DNA of 64,000 bases from JAJPJE01 sp963848375 (GTDB lineage: Bacteria; Acidobacteriota; Terriglobia; Terriglobales; Acidobacteriaceae): positions 248,001 through 312,000 of the forward strand of contig CAWKDK010000028.1 in assembly GCA_963848375.1 (NCBI GenBank). Direction: 5' to 3'. The notes beneath the pieces are model-generated. The model was not told the origin of the DNA. It searched no databases and saw nothing but the letters and a program-made list of their open reading frames with translations. This document shows positions 1 through 9,521 of this stretch, piece after piece (the first letter of the stretch is position 1; every line of letters starts with the position of its first letter). Position numbers and translations under genes: made by a program.

Positions 1-258
1 GAGACTCGAGAAGGTGCGCAGATCGCCGTTCGCGCCGTTTAGATCGGAAATAAAGCTATTGAGATCGGCAGTGTTGGTGTTCGCAACATACGAGTATGCC
101 TGGTTCCAATTCCTGGCCTGCACGGCCGCGAGCATCGCCTGCACGGCGCCATCCGGAGTCTTCGGCGTGCCATTGCCGGATCCGCCCGCCGTGAGAGTGC
201 CAATCGCAAGAAAGAGGACCGTGAGAGCGACAGTACCAATAAGAAGGATGCGTGACAT
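1..258 (-). CDS. Small secreted/membrane-anchored protein, partial
   Basis: Partial gene that runs off the left edge; 86 residues are visible. The ATG at 258-256 abuts the TAA of the preceding gene, so the two are almost certainly co-transcribed. The N-terminus is a hydrophobic helix (MSRILLIGTVALTVLFLAIG) followed by a Gly/Ser/Thr linker. It then reads PDGAVQAMLAAVQARNWNQA, a pattern seen at the start of DUF4878/NTF2-like lipoproteins that are exported and fold around a cone-shaped pocket. That family assignment is inference from a short stretch. The position directly behind an exopolysaccharide-type membrane protein suggests an envelope role. The C-terminal part lies outside the window. Confidence 0.6.
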   Translation of the reverse strand, partial: MSRILLIGTVALTVLFLAIGTLTAGGSGNGTPKTPDGAVQAMLAAVQARNWNQAYSYVANTNTADLNSFISDLNGANGDLRTFSSL

Positions 259-2004
259 TTAGCGGGCCTCCCGCAGGACCACGTCAGAGGCTGGGAATTC
301 AATAGGAACCGAAGCGCGGCGTCGTTCGGGAATCAGGAACACCGCGAGCAGCGCGAGCACGGCAACACTCATAGGCGCAAATCCCCACAAAATGCCTTCC
401 CAAGGTGCCGGCTTTGTTCCGAAGTCCATAGGCTGAGCGGGCGGGACATCATCTTTCACCCAAAGCGTGACCAGGCCTCCGTTGTAGGTCTCAGCAGGAC
501 GCCACCCTGCGAAAGCGAGCAGCGGTTCGTAATAACGGTCGCGCACAAAAATGTATTTCAGGCCGTATTGATTGGCATGCTTCAACATCGCGCGCAACGA
601 TTCCATTCCGGCGACACCAAAATACTTGGCACTGTCGAGCTTTGCCGCGCCGTAGGAGGTCATTTCCGGCAGCAGTCGCGCAGTGTTGTAATCGCCGTCC
701 ACGGTAGCAGCTTTCGAGTCGATGGAAACCTTGTCGAACAGACTGCCAAAGCCGAGGGTCAGATAACGGAACTTGGTGTGATCGTCGCGATTCAAGAACT
801 CAGATATCGGACGCGTGTCAAAAGGCGTGACCGCAATGGGGTAAAAGGTGATCCAGGCTACACCCATGGCAAATGTCGCGGCGGCGGCGAGGGATAGGCC
901 GACCACAGCTCTCATGCGGAAACGTGAAATCAGGTTTTCGGCGAGAAGGCCAACGAACGGAAGAGCAATGCAAGTGGAAATAAAGGTGAAGCGCTCGTAA
1001 GTAAAAACGTAGTACAAGCGACCGAACAACAGGTGCGCCACGGGGGTGGTTCCACCCAGGCCGATCAGCGTCGTGACCCACCAGCCGAGAAATAAAGGTT
1101 GCAGCCGGCGGTCACGCGATCCTCTCAAGAAGATGAAGGGAATCGCCAGGATCATCGCGCCGTACGGGATAACCCAGAAATTCAATCCATTGTGGAGATC
1201 GAGCAAATAGTTGCTTCGGCTGGGGTGCGGAATCGGCATCTGCGTGACTGGATTTTTGAAGAACGCGATCCAGAAGGGAAGCAGGACGGCGGCAATCCCG
1301 GCGCCGGCGAAAATTCCGAATACCACCGCGCGCGTCAGAATTCCACCGACTGAGGCTTCCGTGCCCTGCGCTTGATCCTCGCGATCGACAATCGCTAACC
1401 AGATGACTGGGAACGAAAACATAACGATGGTGATCAGCGTCAGGTGGTGAACTGCTGCGGCCGATACCGTAATGAGAAATGCCTTCACCAGGTCGGCTAC
1501 ACGCGCCTCACGAAGCCATCGATAGAAATAAGGAATGGCGTTAACGGTGATCGCCGCACCAAGCGTGGTGTTCAACTGGCCCGATTGATAGACCAGCATT
1601 GCCAGCGAGCCGAGAAATACGCTTCCTAGCGCCGCATAGCTGGCTGCGGTTTCATCCACCCAGAGACCCGCGAAGCGGTAGATGCCCACGGTCAGCAGCA
1701 GCACAGCGATCAGCTGGACGAACATGTACGCCAGTTGCAGTCCCATGACAAAAGAGAAGAGGGCGATTAACTGGTGCGCCAGAGGCGGGTACGTGGTCTG
1801 GGAGAACCCAGCAAACCACTGAGTGTTCCAGGGATCGAACCAGTGCTGCGCGTAATGGTTCGCGAAGAACATATGGACATAGGCGTCATACGAGCCGCTG
1901 GGCAACTGCATGAGAAGAAGAGGCCCATGCACTGCAAAGGCGATCAGCAAAATGTATGGCAAGGATAAGGCGCGATTAGGACTGCCAGGAGAAACCGCAA
2001 TCAC
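259..2004 (-). CDS. PTPS-related polytopic membrane protein (GT-C-like)
   Basis: Large integral membrane protein of about 581 residues with roughly ten hydrophobic segments and a soluble C-terminal portion. The early motif SGSYDAYVHMFFANHYAQHW, with WNTQWFAGFSQTTYPPLAH after it, resembles the 6-pyruvoyl-tetrahydropterin-synthase-related membrane family, whose topology recalls GT-C glycosyltransferases. The acidic residues of the first loop would be the place to look for catalysis. I prefer the GTG at 2004 because a GGAGG lies 7 nt upstream; a TTG at 2037 is the alternative. It is divergent from the TPR exporter gene and next to a glycosyltransferase cluster, so a role in polysaccharide or glycolipid assembly is likely but unproven. 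Confidence 0.7.
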   Translation of the reverse strand: MIAVSPGSPNRALSLPYILLIAFAVHGPLLLMQLPSGSYDAYVHMFFANHYAQHWFDPWNTQWFAGFSQTTYPPLAHQLIALFSFVMGLQLAYMFVQLIAVLLLTVGIYRFAGLWVDETAASYAALGSVFLGSLAMLVYQSGQLNTTLGAAITVNAIPYFYRWLREARVADLVKAFLITVSAAAVHHLTLITIVMFSFPVIWLAIVDREDQAQGTEASVGGILTRAVVFGIFAGAGIAAVLLPFWIAFFKNPVTQMPIPHPSRSNYLLDLHNGLNFWVIPYGAMILAIPFIFLRGSRDRRLQPLFLGWWVTTLIGLGGTTPVAHLLFGRLYYVFTYERFTFISTCIALPFVGLLAENLISRFRMRAVVGLSLAAAATFAMGVAWITFYPIAVTPFDTRPISEFLNRDDHTKFRYLTLGFGSLFDKVSIDSKAATVDGDYNTARLLPEMTSYGAAKLDSAKYFGVAGMESLRAMLKHANQYGLKYIFVRDRYYEPLLAFAGWRPAETYNGGLVTLWVKDDVPPAQPMDFGTKPAPWEGILWGFAPMSVAVLALLAVFLIPERRRASVPIEFPASDVVLREAR

Positions 2005-2394
2005 CGATTTGCCTCCGCAAGCATCGATTCGGTGCAAGTAGGATTCCCAAGTCGGCTGCTCGGGTTTTCTGATTTTCGGCGATTCTGTAACAAAAATTCC
2101 CCAGACAGAGAAGCTGGATCACCGCGAACCAGTGCCGCTGCGCAATTCCTGCGCATCCGGAGGCATCTGCGAAGGGTGAGACGCTGGGGAGAATACGTAA
2201 CCGTGAGCCACAAAGAAGGGAATAGTGAGTACGACTCTAGACAATGAAGGTACCGGAGTACTCTCATGCCAAATCCTCAAAATCCAGAATACCCGCTGAA
2301 AATCATAAGATTCGGGGTGATCGACGCGAATTATGCAACTTGGAACGCGATTTGCGAAACGTAACTAGCCACAGCTCCTATTCTCGGCGGTCTT
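2005..2394. promoter_or_regulatory. Divergent intergenic region of the polysaccharide locus
   Basis: About 390 bases separate two divergent genes, so this stretch must hold promoters in both directions. I see no convincing -35/-10 pair, no RNA gene and no ORF with protein-like composition. A TATTCT hexamer lies about 10 nt before the GTG at 2395 and could be a -10 element, but no -35 sits at the right distance. The self-complementary GAGTACTC near 2256 has an extra GAGTAC half-site about 30 nt upstream; I attach little weight to it. Confidence 0.35.
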
Positions 2395-5300
2395 GTGAAA
2401 AGTTTTCCAGGTTACGTAACGTTCTGTTCCATATTGTTGAGTGCTGCCGCTATCGGCCAGACCTTCGAGGTCGGCGGACAAGAGCAAAACAGCGCGCCGC
2501 AAAAGCCGGCTGCGGCCGGAAAGAAAAGCTCGCCTGCTTCCGGAGAAATCGGTTGGGGCAGCAGTATTGAAGTCGGACGCATGGCACGTGCAGCTGACAC
2601 TGCGCTCGCGAAAGGCGACTATGCCGGAGCGGCCAACTACGCAGATCGCGCTGTGCATGCCGCGCCGCAGGATCCCCAACTCTGGTTCCTCCTTGGATAT
2701 TCGTCCCGGCTCGCGGGCCGCTACAACGCCTCGCTGGATGCGTACAAGCGCGGATTGTCCATCAAGCCGTCCTCAGTAGAAGGTTTGTCGGGGATGGCGC
2801 AGACTTACGCGCGCATGGGTCAGACGGACGAAGCCAAGCGATTGCTAATGCAGGTGATCGCGGCGAATCCCAAACGCGATAACGATCTGCTGATGGCCGG
2901 CGAGCTGTTTATGCAGACGGGCGATGTTCAGCAGGGTCTGAGCTATCTGCAACGCGCCGAGGCGATGAAGCCGTCGTCACACGCCGAGTTGTTGATGGCT
3001 ACCGCCTATATGAAGCTGAAGCAACCGGATCGCGCGCGCCAGTTGCTCGAGGCGGCAAAACGCCGTGCTCCGAATAATCCCGACATCTATCGTGCCATCG
3101 CAAACTACTACCGCGAAGTTCACGATTATAAGAATGCTATTGCGACGCTGAAGGCCATTCCCCGGCCGACCCCTGAATTGCTTGCCGACCTTGCCTACAG
3201 TTACGAGTTGAATGGTGAGAAGAAGGAATCGGCGGCCACGTATGCGCGAGCTGCGGAAGCCGCGCCGCGCCAAATTGGACTACAGCTAAGTGCCGCGCAG
3301 GCCGAACTGTTGGCGGGCGATCCGGAGAAGACGCGCCAGTTCCTGGCCAAGGCCGAGGCGATTGATGCGAATCACTATCGTCTGCATGCCATCAAGGCGT
3401 CGCTGGCGAAAAGTGAAAATCGAAATGCCGAGGCGATTGCTGAATATCGAAACGCAATCAGCCGGCTTCCCGCAGACGGTGTGCCTGAGGGCGTGCTCTT
3501 TCCCATCCAATTGCGACTGAATCTTGCCGAGCTTTACCGGCAGCAGGGCGACGTTGACTCTGCGAAGCGTGTAGTCGCTGAAGCCGAGCAGCAGATGCAA
3601 TCGCTCAATCTGCAAGGTCCGGAAAGAGCCGAATTCCTGCGGGTTCGAGCTGGGATCAAAACCGCTGGAGAAGATTACACCGGTGCGGAAGCGGACCTGC
3701 GAGAAGCGCTCACGCTCGATCCTGAAAACACCAACATTTCGCTCGAATACGCCAACCTGCTCTGGAAGGTGAAGAGGAAAGCCGAAGCACGCAAGTTATA
3801 CGCATCGGTGCTGAGCACGGATCCGAAAAACCGTTACGCGCTCGAAGGGCTGGGCTATCTCTATCGCGAAGATGGCGACGTGAAGACGTCAGCCGATTAC
3901 TTCCATAAGCTCGCCGATGCCTATCCCACCGACTATGTGCCCTATCTCGCATTGGGAGATTTGTACGCTTCCGTAAGTCAGTACAAAGAAGCGGACGAAA
4001 ATTACGTGAAGGCACACGAACTCGCGCCGGAAAACGCGACTGTCATCGCCAATGCCACGAACGCAGCACTCGAGGCGCGTGACACGCCGCTTGCCGCGAA
4101 ATGGGTTGGATACATCACTCCTCCCATGATGGAAGATCCGCGCATCATGCGTGAAGAAGCGCGTTACCTGTTCCACGAAGGCAAGTATCGCGAGTCGGCA
4201 CAATTGGCGGCGAAGGCGCTCCAGAAGTTACCCGACGACCGCAATGCATCGGTCTATCTTGCATACGACTACTACAATCTCGGACGCTATGACGACACCC
4301 TGGCGCTGACGACAAAATACGAAAAGATTCTTCCGAAAGAGCCAAATTTCCCGCTGCTCAGCGGACACGTTCACAAGCAAACACAGTTGCTGAACCAAGC
4401 GATAGACGACTACACGCGGGCAATCGAAAAGGGGCCCACAGTCGCGGAGTCTTACATCAATCGCGGATATGTCTTGAACGATCTGCAGAATCCGGAAGCG
4501 GCGTCGCAAGACTTCGAGACCGCGCTGAAGTTAAGTCCGAACAACGGAGTTGCGCACCTGGGCATGGCATTTTCGGACCTACAACTGCACCGGAGCAAGT
4601 CGGCTTTGGACCAGGTGGATACAGCGGAAAAGCTGATTGGTGAATCGGGCGCGACCCACCTGGTGCGCGCGACGTCATATCGCCAGCAACGGCTGTTGAG
4701 CAAAGCGGAAACCGAATACCGCGCAGCGTTGAAGTACTCGCCGCAGGATGTCCGGCTGCAACTGGCTCTGGCCGACACGCTGTATTACATGCGCCATTAC
4801 AACGATGCGCTTGGCACCTTGAAAGACGCGTTGGCTCTGCAACCGGACGATCCGGTTATCTACGCGCAGATGGCGCAAGCCAGCGCCGAGCTGAAGAATC
4901 GCGAAGAGACGCTGAAGTACGTGCAGCTGGCGGAAAAAGACGGTGGCGATCAGGCCAGCGTTTTATTGGCAACGGGCAGCGCGCTGTTGACGCTCGGCGA
5001 GAAGGATGCCGCCACGCAGCGTTTCACGGAAGCGCTGGACGCGCCAGACAGCGACCGAGTCAGCGTGCGCCTGGCTTTTGCGCGTGTGATGCAGAAGCAG
5101 GGGAAGTGGGACGATGCGCGTGAACAGATCAGTCTGGCCTTCGCTGAAGCGCGGATCGGCGAGGCGAATCCGGTCACGCCCGACAATCTGATCGAAGCCG
5201 GAAACATCTTCCTCGCAATGCACGACTTTGACCTGGCGCAGCGCATGTTTGAGCGCGCCGGCAAAGAGGGCGCGGCGGATGAAGTCGTCGCGGTTGGATT

Positions 5301-6576
5301 GGCGAACACCTATCTCGCGGAAGGCAACACTGCTCTGGCTCAGACAGAGCTGGCACGGCTCGGAAGCCCCGCGGATCTGAACCAGAACTACGACTACCAG
5401 ATGGCGATGGCGGGAATGTACCGGCAACGGCACGACGATGTGCACGCGCTGGGTGCATTTGCGACGGCAAACATGCTGGGCGGAGAGACGGATGATAGCG
5501 TCGAGCTGAGTCTTCAAGAGATTGCCGGATCAGAAGGCCTACGGATCAATGATCGGCTAAGCGTGGGGACGGACTTGTTGCTCACGCCAGTGTTCCTCGA
5601 TCCCACCATCTATACGCTGGACGCCGAATTGTTCGGTGCGTCCACGACTGGCGCGCTGCCACCTCCGCGGCACCAGTACCAAACGCAGTGGACGAACGGC
5701 TTCAAGGTGCACGTTAGCGGTGTACCGGTGATCAGCGGCTTCGTCCAGGAACGCAACTTCCAGGGACAGTTGTCGCTGCCGAGTCAGTTAGTCATCGTCA
5801 ATAACAATACGTTCGATACCTCGTTCAATGGAGCGTTGAATCCAGTTTTGCGGTTTGGGCGGAACACGCTGGCTTTCAATGCCGGACTTGAATATACGAT
5901 TCGCCGGGACAAAGATTCACCGGTACAGATCAACCAGAACCTCTTCCGACAATTTGTTTACATGAGCTCGAACTCCTTCTGGAACTGGATATCCATCCAA
6001 GGGAGTGCCTATCGCGAAGCGGGGCCGTACACGCTGCAGAACCTCAATTCTCGCGACCTGGGCGCGAACCTCCAATTCACAGTCGGCAGGCCCTGGGGCA
6101 AGACGGCTTTTGTAACGGGTTATACGGTGAGAGACCTGCTTTTCAATCCCTTAATACGCGAATTCTTTACGACATCCACGTACGGGGGCATCAGCCGGAA
6201 GTTCGGGACGAGAGTAAAGGTAACAGCGCTCGGAGAATACATTCGATCGTGGCGTGTACAAGATTCCGAATATGCCATTGCGCAGGCGATGCAGCCCGCG
6301 GGGCTGGTGGATTTTCGCGTCAACCGAAGCTGGGAAGTCAACTTCAGCGGATCCTGGGGAAGAGGCATGGGATTTGCAACCTATGACAACATCCAGAGCG
6401 GATTTCTCATCTCTTACGTAAAGCCGATACGACGCTCTATCGATGATGGAGCCGGTCCAATACCGGTCGATTATCCGCTGCGAATATCCGCCGGATTGCA
6501 ACTGCAAGATTTTTACAGCTTCACTGGCCAGAAGCAGGCTATGTACGAGCCGGTATTTCGCCTGACTCTTTTTTAG
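2395..6576 (+). CDS. Giant TPR protein with C-terminal outer-membrane beta-barrel
   Basis: A 1393-residue protein. Residues 1-25 look like a signal peptide. From about residue 55 to 1030 it is a chain of tetratricopeptide repeats, with repeated signatures such as PQDPQLWFLLGYSSRLAGRY and later DYTGAEADLREALTLDPENT. From about 1050 to the end the sequence turns into alternating polar/hydrophobic strands rich in Asn, Gly and aromatics and finishes in Phe (RLTLF), as integral outer-membrane barrels do. TPR-plus-barrel architecture is that of BcsC/PgaA-type secretion porins, which guide exopolysaccharide across the periplasm and outer membrane. The start is a GTG without a visible Shine-Dalgarno. 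It leads the run of glycosyltransferase and flippase genes, so it is probably the outer-membrane export component. The polymer is unknown. Confidence 0.82.
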   Translation: MKSFPGYVTFCSILLSAAAIGQTFEVGGQEQNSAPQKPAAAGKKSSPASGEIGWGSSIEVGRMARAADTALAKGDYAGAANYADRAVHAAPQDPQLWFLLGYSSRLAGRYNASLDAYKRGLSIKPSSVEGLSGMAQTYARMGQTDEAKRLLMQVIAANPKRDNDLLMAGELFMQTGDVQQGLSYLQRAEAMKPSSHAELLMATAYMKLKQPDRARQLLEAAKRRAPNNPDIYRAIANYYREVHDYKNAIATLKAIPRPTPELLADLAYSYELNGEKKESAATYARAAEAAPRQIGLQLSAAQAELLAGDPEKTRQFLAKAEAIDANHYRLHAIKASLAKSENRNAEAIAEYRNAISRLPADGVPEGVLFPIQLRLNLAELYRQQGDVDSAKRVVAEAEQQMQSLNLQGPERAEFLRVRAGIKTAGEDYTGAEADLREALTLDPENTNISLEYANLLWKVKRKAEARKLYASVLSTDPKNRYALEGLGYLYREDGDVKTSADYFHKLADAYPTDYVPYLALGDLYASVSQYKEADENYVKAHELAPENATVIANATNAALEARDTPLAAKWVGYITPPMMEDPRIMREEARYLFHEGKYRESAQLAAKALQKLPDDRNASVYLAYDYYNLGRYDDTLALTTKYEKILPKEPNFPLLSGHVHKQTQLLNQAIDDYTRAIEKGPTVAESYINRGYVLNDLQNPEAASQDFETALKLSPNNGVAHLGMAFSDLQLHRSKSALDQVDTAEKLIGESGATHLVRATSYRQQRLLSKAETEYRAALKYSPQDVRLQLALADTLYYMRHYNDALGTLKDALALQPDDPVIYAQMAQASAELKNREETLKYVQLAEKDGGDQASVLLATGSALLTLGEKDAATQRFTEALDAPDSDRVSVRLAFARVMQKQGKWDDAREQISLAFAEARIGEANPVTPDNLIEAGNIFLAMHDFDLAQRMFERAGKEGAADEVVAVGLANTYLAEGNTALAQTELARLGSPADLNQNYDYQMAMAGMYRQRHDDVHALGAFATANMLGGETDDSVELSLQEIAGSEGLRINDRLSVGTDLLLTPVFLDPTIYTLDAELFGASTTGALPPPRHQYQTQWTNGFKVHVSGVPVISGFVQERNFQGQLSLPSQLVIVNNNTFDTSFNGALNPVLRFGRNTLAFNAGLEYTIRRDKDSPVQINQNLFRQFVYMSSNSFWNWISIQGSAYREAGPYTLQNLNSRDLGANLQFTVGRPWGKTAFVTGYTVRDLLFNPLIREFFTTSTYGGISRKFGTRVKVTALGEYIRSWRVQDSEYAIAQAMQPAGLVDFRVNRSWEVNFSGSWGRGMGFATYDNIQSGFLISYVKPIRRSIDDGAGPIPVDYPLRISAGLQLQDFYSFTGQKQAMYEPVFRLTLF

Positions 6577-6590
6577 GCCAGAAGGGATTC

Positions 6591-7841
6591 ATGAAGATCT
6601 GTTTGGTAACTGCATTTCCGCCGAGCCGGCGGGGGCTGAACGAATACGGGTATCACATTGCACGGGAGTTGCAGGCAGACTCGCTGCTTAGCGTCACTGT
6701 GCTTGGCGATGAGATCGAGCCTGGTAAAGAAGAACTGCCGGACTTTGAGGTGCAACGGTGCTGGAAGTTCAACAGCATGGCCAATCCCCTGAAGCTGCTT
6801 AAGGCCGTGCGCGACATCAGGCCCGACGTAGTTTGGTTCAACCTGCTGTTCTCGACGTTTGGGAATGAGCCGGTGCCTGCCTTCAATGGGTTGACCGCAC
6901 CGGCGCTTACGAGAATGGCTGGTTTCTACACGCACGTCACCCTGCATCACCTTATGGATAACGTCGATCTGTCGCATGCGGGTGTCAGGTCGCAACGTTT
7001 ATATCGTGCGGCGGGGTCGATGGCGACTCGTATGTTGCTGACGGCGAATTCGGTTTCTGTGCTGCTTCCGGCATATCGGCGCACCCTGATCGAAAAATAC
7101 CGCGGTGAAAATGTGCATTTTCGTTCCCATGGAATTCTTTCCGCGCGTCCGGAGTATCCGAATCTTGCCCTGCGAGGAAATCCGGAGCATCGGATCCTGG
7201 CATTCGGAAAATGGGGAACTTACAAGCGACTGGAGTTGCTGATTGACGCTTTCAAAATTATTAGCAAGCAGCTCCCGAATGTGCGACTAGTTGTTGCGGG
7301 TGAGAACCACCCCACGACTCCGGGATACGTCGAATCAATAGCGGCACAGACCGTAAACAACGATCGCGTGGAGTTCACCGGATACGTAGCAGAGGAGAAT
7401 TTACAAAACCTATTTTCGACGGCGACTTTGCTGGTAATGCCCTACTCCTCGGCAACGGGAAGCAGTGGCGTCGCACATTTGGCGTGTCAGTATGGTGTTC
7501 CCATTATTTGCGCTGATATAGATGACTTCCGTGACATGGCTAACGACGAAGGGTTGGCGATCGATTTCTATCACCGCGGCCAGCCGGAGCACCTGGCGGA
7601 GAAAATTATGGAGCTCGTGCAATCTCCGGAGAGGCAGTACGAGATGGCCGAAGCGAACTTCTATGCAGCGCTCAGGATGACCATGCCGCAGATCATGAGG
7701 CGCTATTTGCGTTCGTTCGATATTCACCAGCGAGCGAAAGCCCTGGAACCGATTTCAAGGTTTCGACGCCTGCCGGCGTGGATTCCTTCCCGATCCGCGA
7801 TTTTTCGAGCTGCCGCACCGAGGTGGTCGCCGTGGATGTAA
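6591..7841 (+). CDS. Family 4 glycosyltransferase
   Basis: A 416-residue GT-B-fold sugar transferase. The N-terminal half starts KICLVTAFPPSRRGLNEYG, the usual acceptor-side Rossmann strand with a Gly-rich loop. The C-terminal half has the nucleotide-sugar side: LAFGKWGTYKRLELLIDAF, VRLVVAGE, VEFTGYV, then VMPYSSATGSSGVAHLACQY, equivalent to the EX7E region of GT4 enzymes. The first acidic residue of that motif is replaced by Ser/Thr-rich sequence, so donor binding may differ from the textbook form. No signal peptide; cytoplasmic or membrane-peripheral. It starts 14 nt after the TPR exporter gene and its end overlaps the start of the next gene, so it belongs to the same operon. Donor and acceptor cannot be told from sequence. 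Confidence 0.85.
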   Translation: MKICLVTAFPPSRRGLNEYGYHIARELQADSLLSVTVLGDEIEPGKEELPDFEVQRCWKFNSMANPLKLLKAVRDIRPDVVWFNLLFSTFGNEPVPAFNGLTAPALTRMAGFYTHVTLHHLMDNVDLSHAGVRSQRLYRAAGSMATRMLLTANSVSVLLPAYRRTLIEKYRGENVHFRSHGILSARPEYPNLALRGNPEHRILAFGKWGTYKRLELLIDAFKIISKQLPNVRLVVAGENHPTTPGYVESIAAQTVNNDRVEFTGYVAEENLQNLFSTATLLVMPYSSATGSSGVAHLACQYGVPIICADIDDFRDMANDEGLAIDFYHRGQPEHLAEKIMELVQSPERQYEMAEANFYAALRMTMPQIMRRYLRSFDIHQRAKALEPISRFRRLPAWIPSRSAIFRAAAPRWSPWM

Positions 7842-9013
7842 AAGCAATCTTAATCGTGGCGCCGCCCGCAGAAGACACACAGGGCTCAAGCGCTGAGCTT
7901 GTCGGCGGAATGCCGCTGGCATTTGCTGATGTTCTCGGCAGGCCAATGCTGTACCGGATCGCCGATCGTCTCGCAAAAAATGGTATCCAGCCAATCGCGG
8001 TGATTAGCGAATCGGCAATGAACTCGTGGCCGACCGCGATGCCGGGAGAAGCGACTGGCGTGCAATGGACACAAGCCAGCGCAGCGAATCTCTGGAGAGC
8101 CGCCGAGCATGTGTTCACGGAGTTCGCACAGGCCGGAGCCGACGCCGTGCTCGTCTGGCGTGTCGGCGCGTACGCCGAATTCGACGTCGATGAATTTTTG
8201 CAATTCCACGTCGACAATCAGTCGCACGTGACCGCGATGGCAGATACCGATGGAGTGCCCCTCGATATTTGCATGGTCGCTGCGTCTCGCAGAAATGATG
8301 CTGCCTACGCTTTACGTCATCAATTGCACAAGTTCCGCGGTTCGAGTGCAACGTACTATTTCGAAGGATTCTGCAACCGGCTGCGTGAGAGTCGCGATCT
8401 CCGTCAATTGGCAGTTGATTCACTACAACAGTTGACTGACATTGAACCGGTTGGTAGCGAGATTCGCCCCGGCGTGTGGCTAGGAAAAGGCGCGCGCGTT
8501 CACCGCCGTGCGCGTGTGTTGAGCCCGGCATTCATCGGTAGCAAAGCGCGCGTCAGGGCATCGGCTGTGGTGACGCGCTGTACCTCGCTCGAGCACCACG
8601 CAGTGGTGGATTGCGGCACGGTGGTGGAAGACGTGAGCGTTCTTCCCTACAGCTACCTGGGTGCAGGGCTTGATGTGAGCCACTCTGTGGTCGGATTCCG
8701 GCGTCTGTGGAATCTGCCGCGCAGTGTGGAAGTAGAGATTTCCGACGCAAAGCTGGTAGGAATGGCGTCGACGAATGCTCCAATGCGAGCGCTGGCCAGC
8801 GCGGCCTCGTTAGTCAGTTTTGTTCCCGCACAAATTCTACGTGGCCTGTTTGCGCCCTCCCAGCGCGGATATGCCACATCTTTGCCGGAAGCTATGAACG
8901 AACCCTGTTCAGCGCTGAATGCTCCGGCCAGCTTGCAGGCGCCCGCGCCGTCGGTGGATGCCGGTGAGTTCCCCGCTAATCTGGTAGCCGCGAGGAGATA
9001 TGGAAACGAGTAA
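7832..9013 (+). CDS. Nucleotidyltransferase-like protein with left-handed beta-helix
   Basis: About 393 residues. The N-terminal part (KAILIVAPPAEDTQ, GMPLAFADVLGRPMLYRIAD) resembles the Rossmann nucleotidyltransferase domain of sugar-1-phosphate uridylyl/thymidylyltransferases. The canonical G-G-x-G-T-R-L signature is degenerate, so catalysis is doubtful. The region around residues 200-300 carries hexapeptide-type repeats (GVWLGKGARVHRRARVLSPA, then GSKARVRASAVV) typical of left-handed beta-helices as in GlmU. I chose the GTG at 7832, which has GAGG upstream; it overlaps the glycosyltransferase stop by about 10 nt. An ATG at 7778 is also in frame. Probable role: nucleotide-sugar handling for the polysaccharide, or a structural homologue that has lost activity. 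Confidence 0.65.
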   Translation: MDVKAILIVAPPAEDTQGSSAELVGGMPLAFADVLGRPMLYRIADRLAKNGIQPIAVISESAMNSWPTAMPGEATGVQWTQASAANLWRAAEHVFTEFAQAGADAVLVWRVGAYAEFDVDEFLQFHVDNQSHVTAMADTDGVPLDICMVAASRRNDAAYALRHQLHKFRGSSATYYFEGFCNRLRESRDLRQLAVDSLQQLTDIEPVGSEIRPGVWLGKGARVHRRARVLSPAFIGSKARVRASAVVTRCTSLEHHAVVDCGTVVEDVSVLPYSYLGAGLDVSHSVVGFRRLWNLPRSVEVEISDAKLVGMASTNAPMRALASAASLVSFVPAQILRGLFAPSQRGYATSLPEAMNEPCSALNAPASLQAPAPSVDAGEFPANLVAARRYGNE

Positions 9014-9428
9014 GCCAGTCATCGTAAAGCGCATGCCTGATCGCCTGAATCACAAACAGGCGCGTACGTTCCTTAACGAAGTGCAGCCGTTCCTGAATAC
9101 CGACCGCCCACAACTGGTATTCGATTGCTCCCAAATTCGGCAGATGGATGCGGCTGGCGTCGACATGCTGCTACGTTGCATGGCCGAAGTAATGAGACGC
9201 GACGGCGAATTGAAGCTCGCGAAGCTATCACCGCAGGCAGCTGTCATTCTGGAACTGACGCGTACCGACAGGTTATTCGAAATCTTCGAAACATCCAGCG
9301 ATGCGGTCAAGAGTTTCCAGCGATTCCTCCCCGGCGCAATGAAGAATCTTCCGGTTGCCAGTCCAATCCTGATCAAGCGAGCGGAAGAGGAATATTACCC
9401 AGAGCCTGACAAGTCGGCCGCCGCATAA
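9000..9428 (+). CDS. STAS-domain protein without the phosphorylatable Ser
   Basis: A 142-residue protein consisting of one STAS domain, the fold of anti-sigma-factor antagonists such as SpoIIAA. The strand PQLVFDCSQIRQMDAAGVDM aligns with the SpoIIAA signature where D-S-S-G carries the regulatory serine. Here both serines are alanine (DAAG), so the usual kinase switch should not operate and the protein may be constitutively in the unphosphorylated-like state or be a scaffold. It begins inside the last codons of the preceding gene (14-nt overlap, GAGGAG just upstream), so it is translationally coupled to the polysaccharide operon. The C-terminal extension after residue 110 is charged and family-specific. 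Confidence 0.8.
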   Translation: METSKPVIVKRMPDRLNHKQARTFLNEVQPFLNTDRPQLVFDCSQIRQMDAAGVDMLLRCMAEVMRRDGELKLAKLSPQAAVILELTRTDRLFEIFETSSDAVKSFQRFLPGAMKNLPVASPILIKRAEEEYYPEPDKSAAA

Positions 9429-9521
9429 GACGGCTGAAAGGCGAAACATGCAACAACAACACGGGGAGACGAACGCAGATTGCAAGTTGCCGGGGAGGAT
9501 CCACTTGGACCGAGGTAGACA

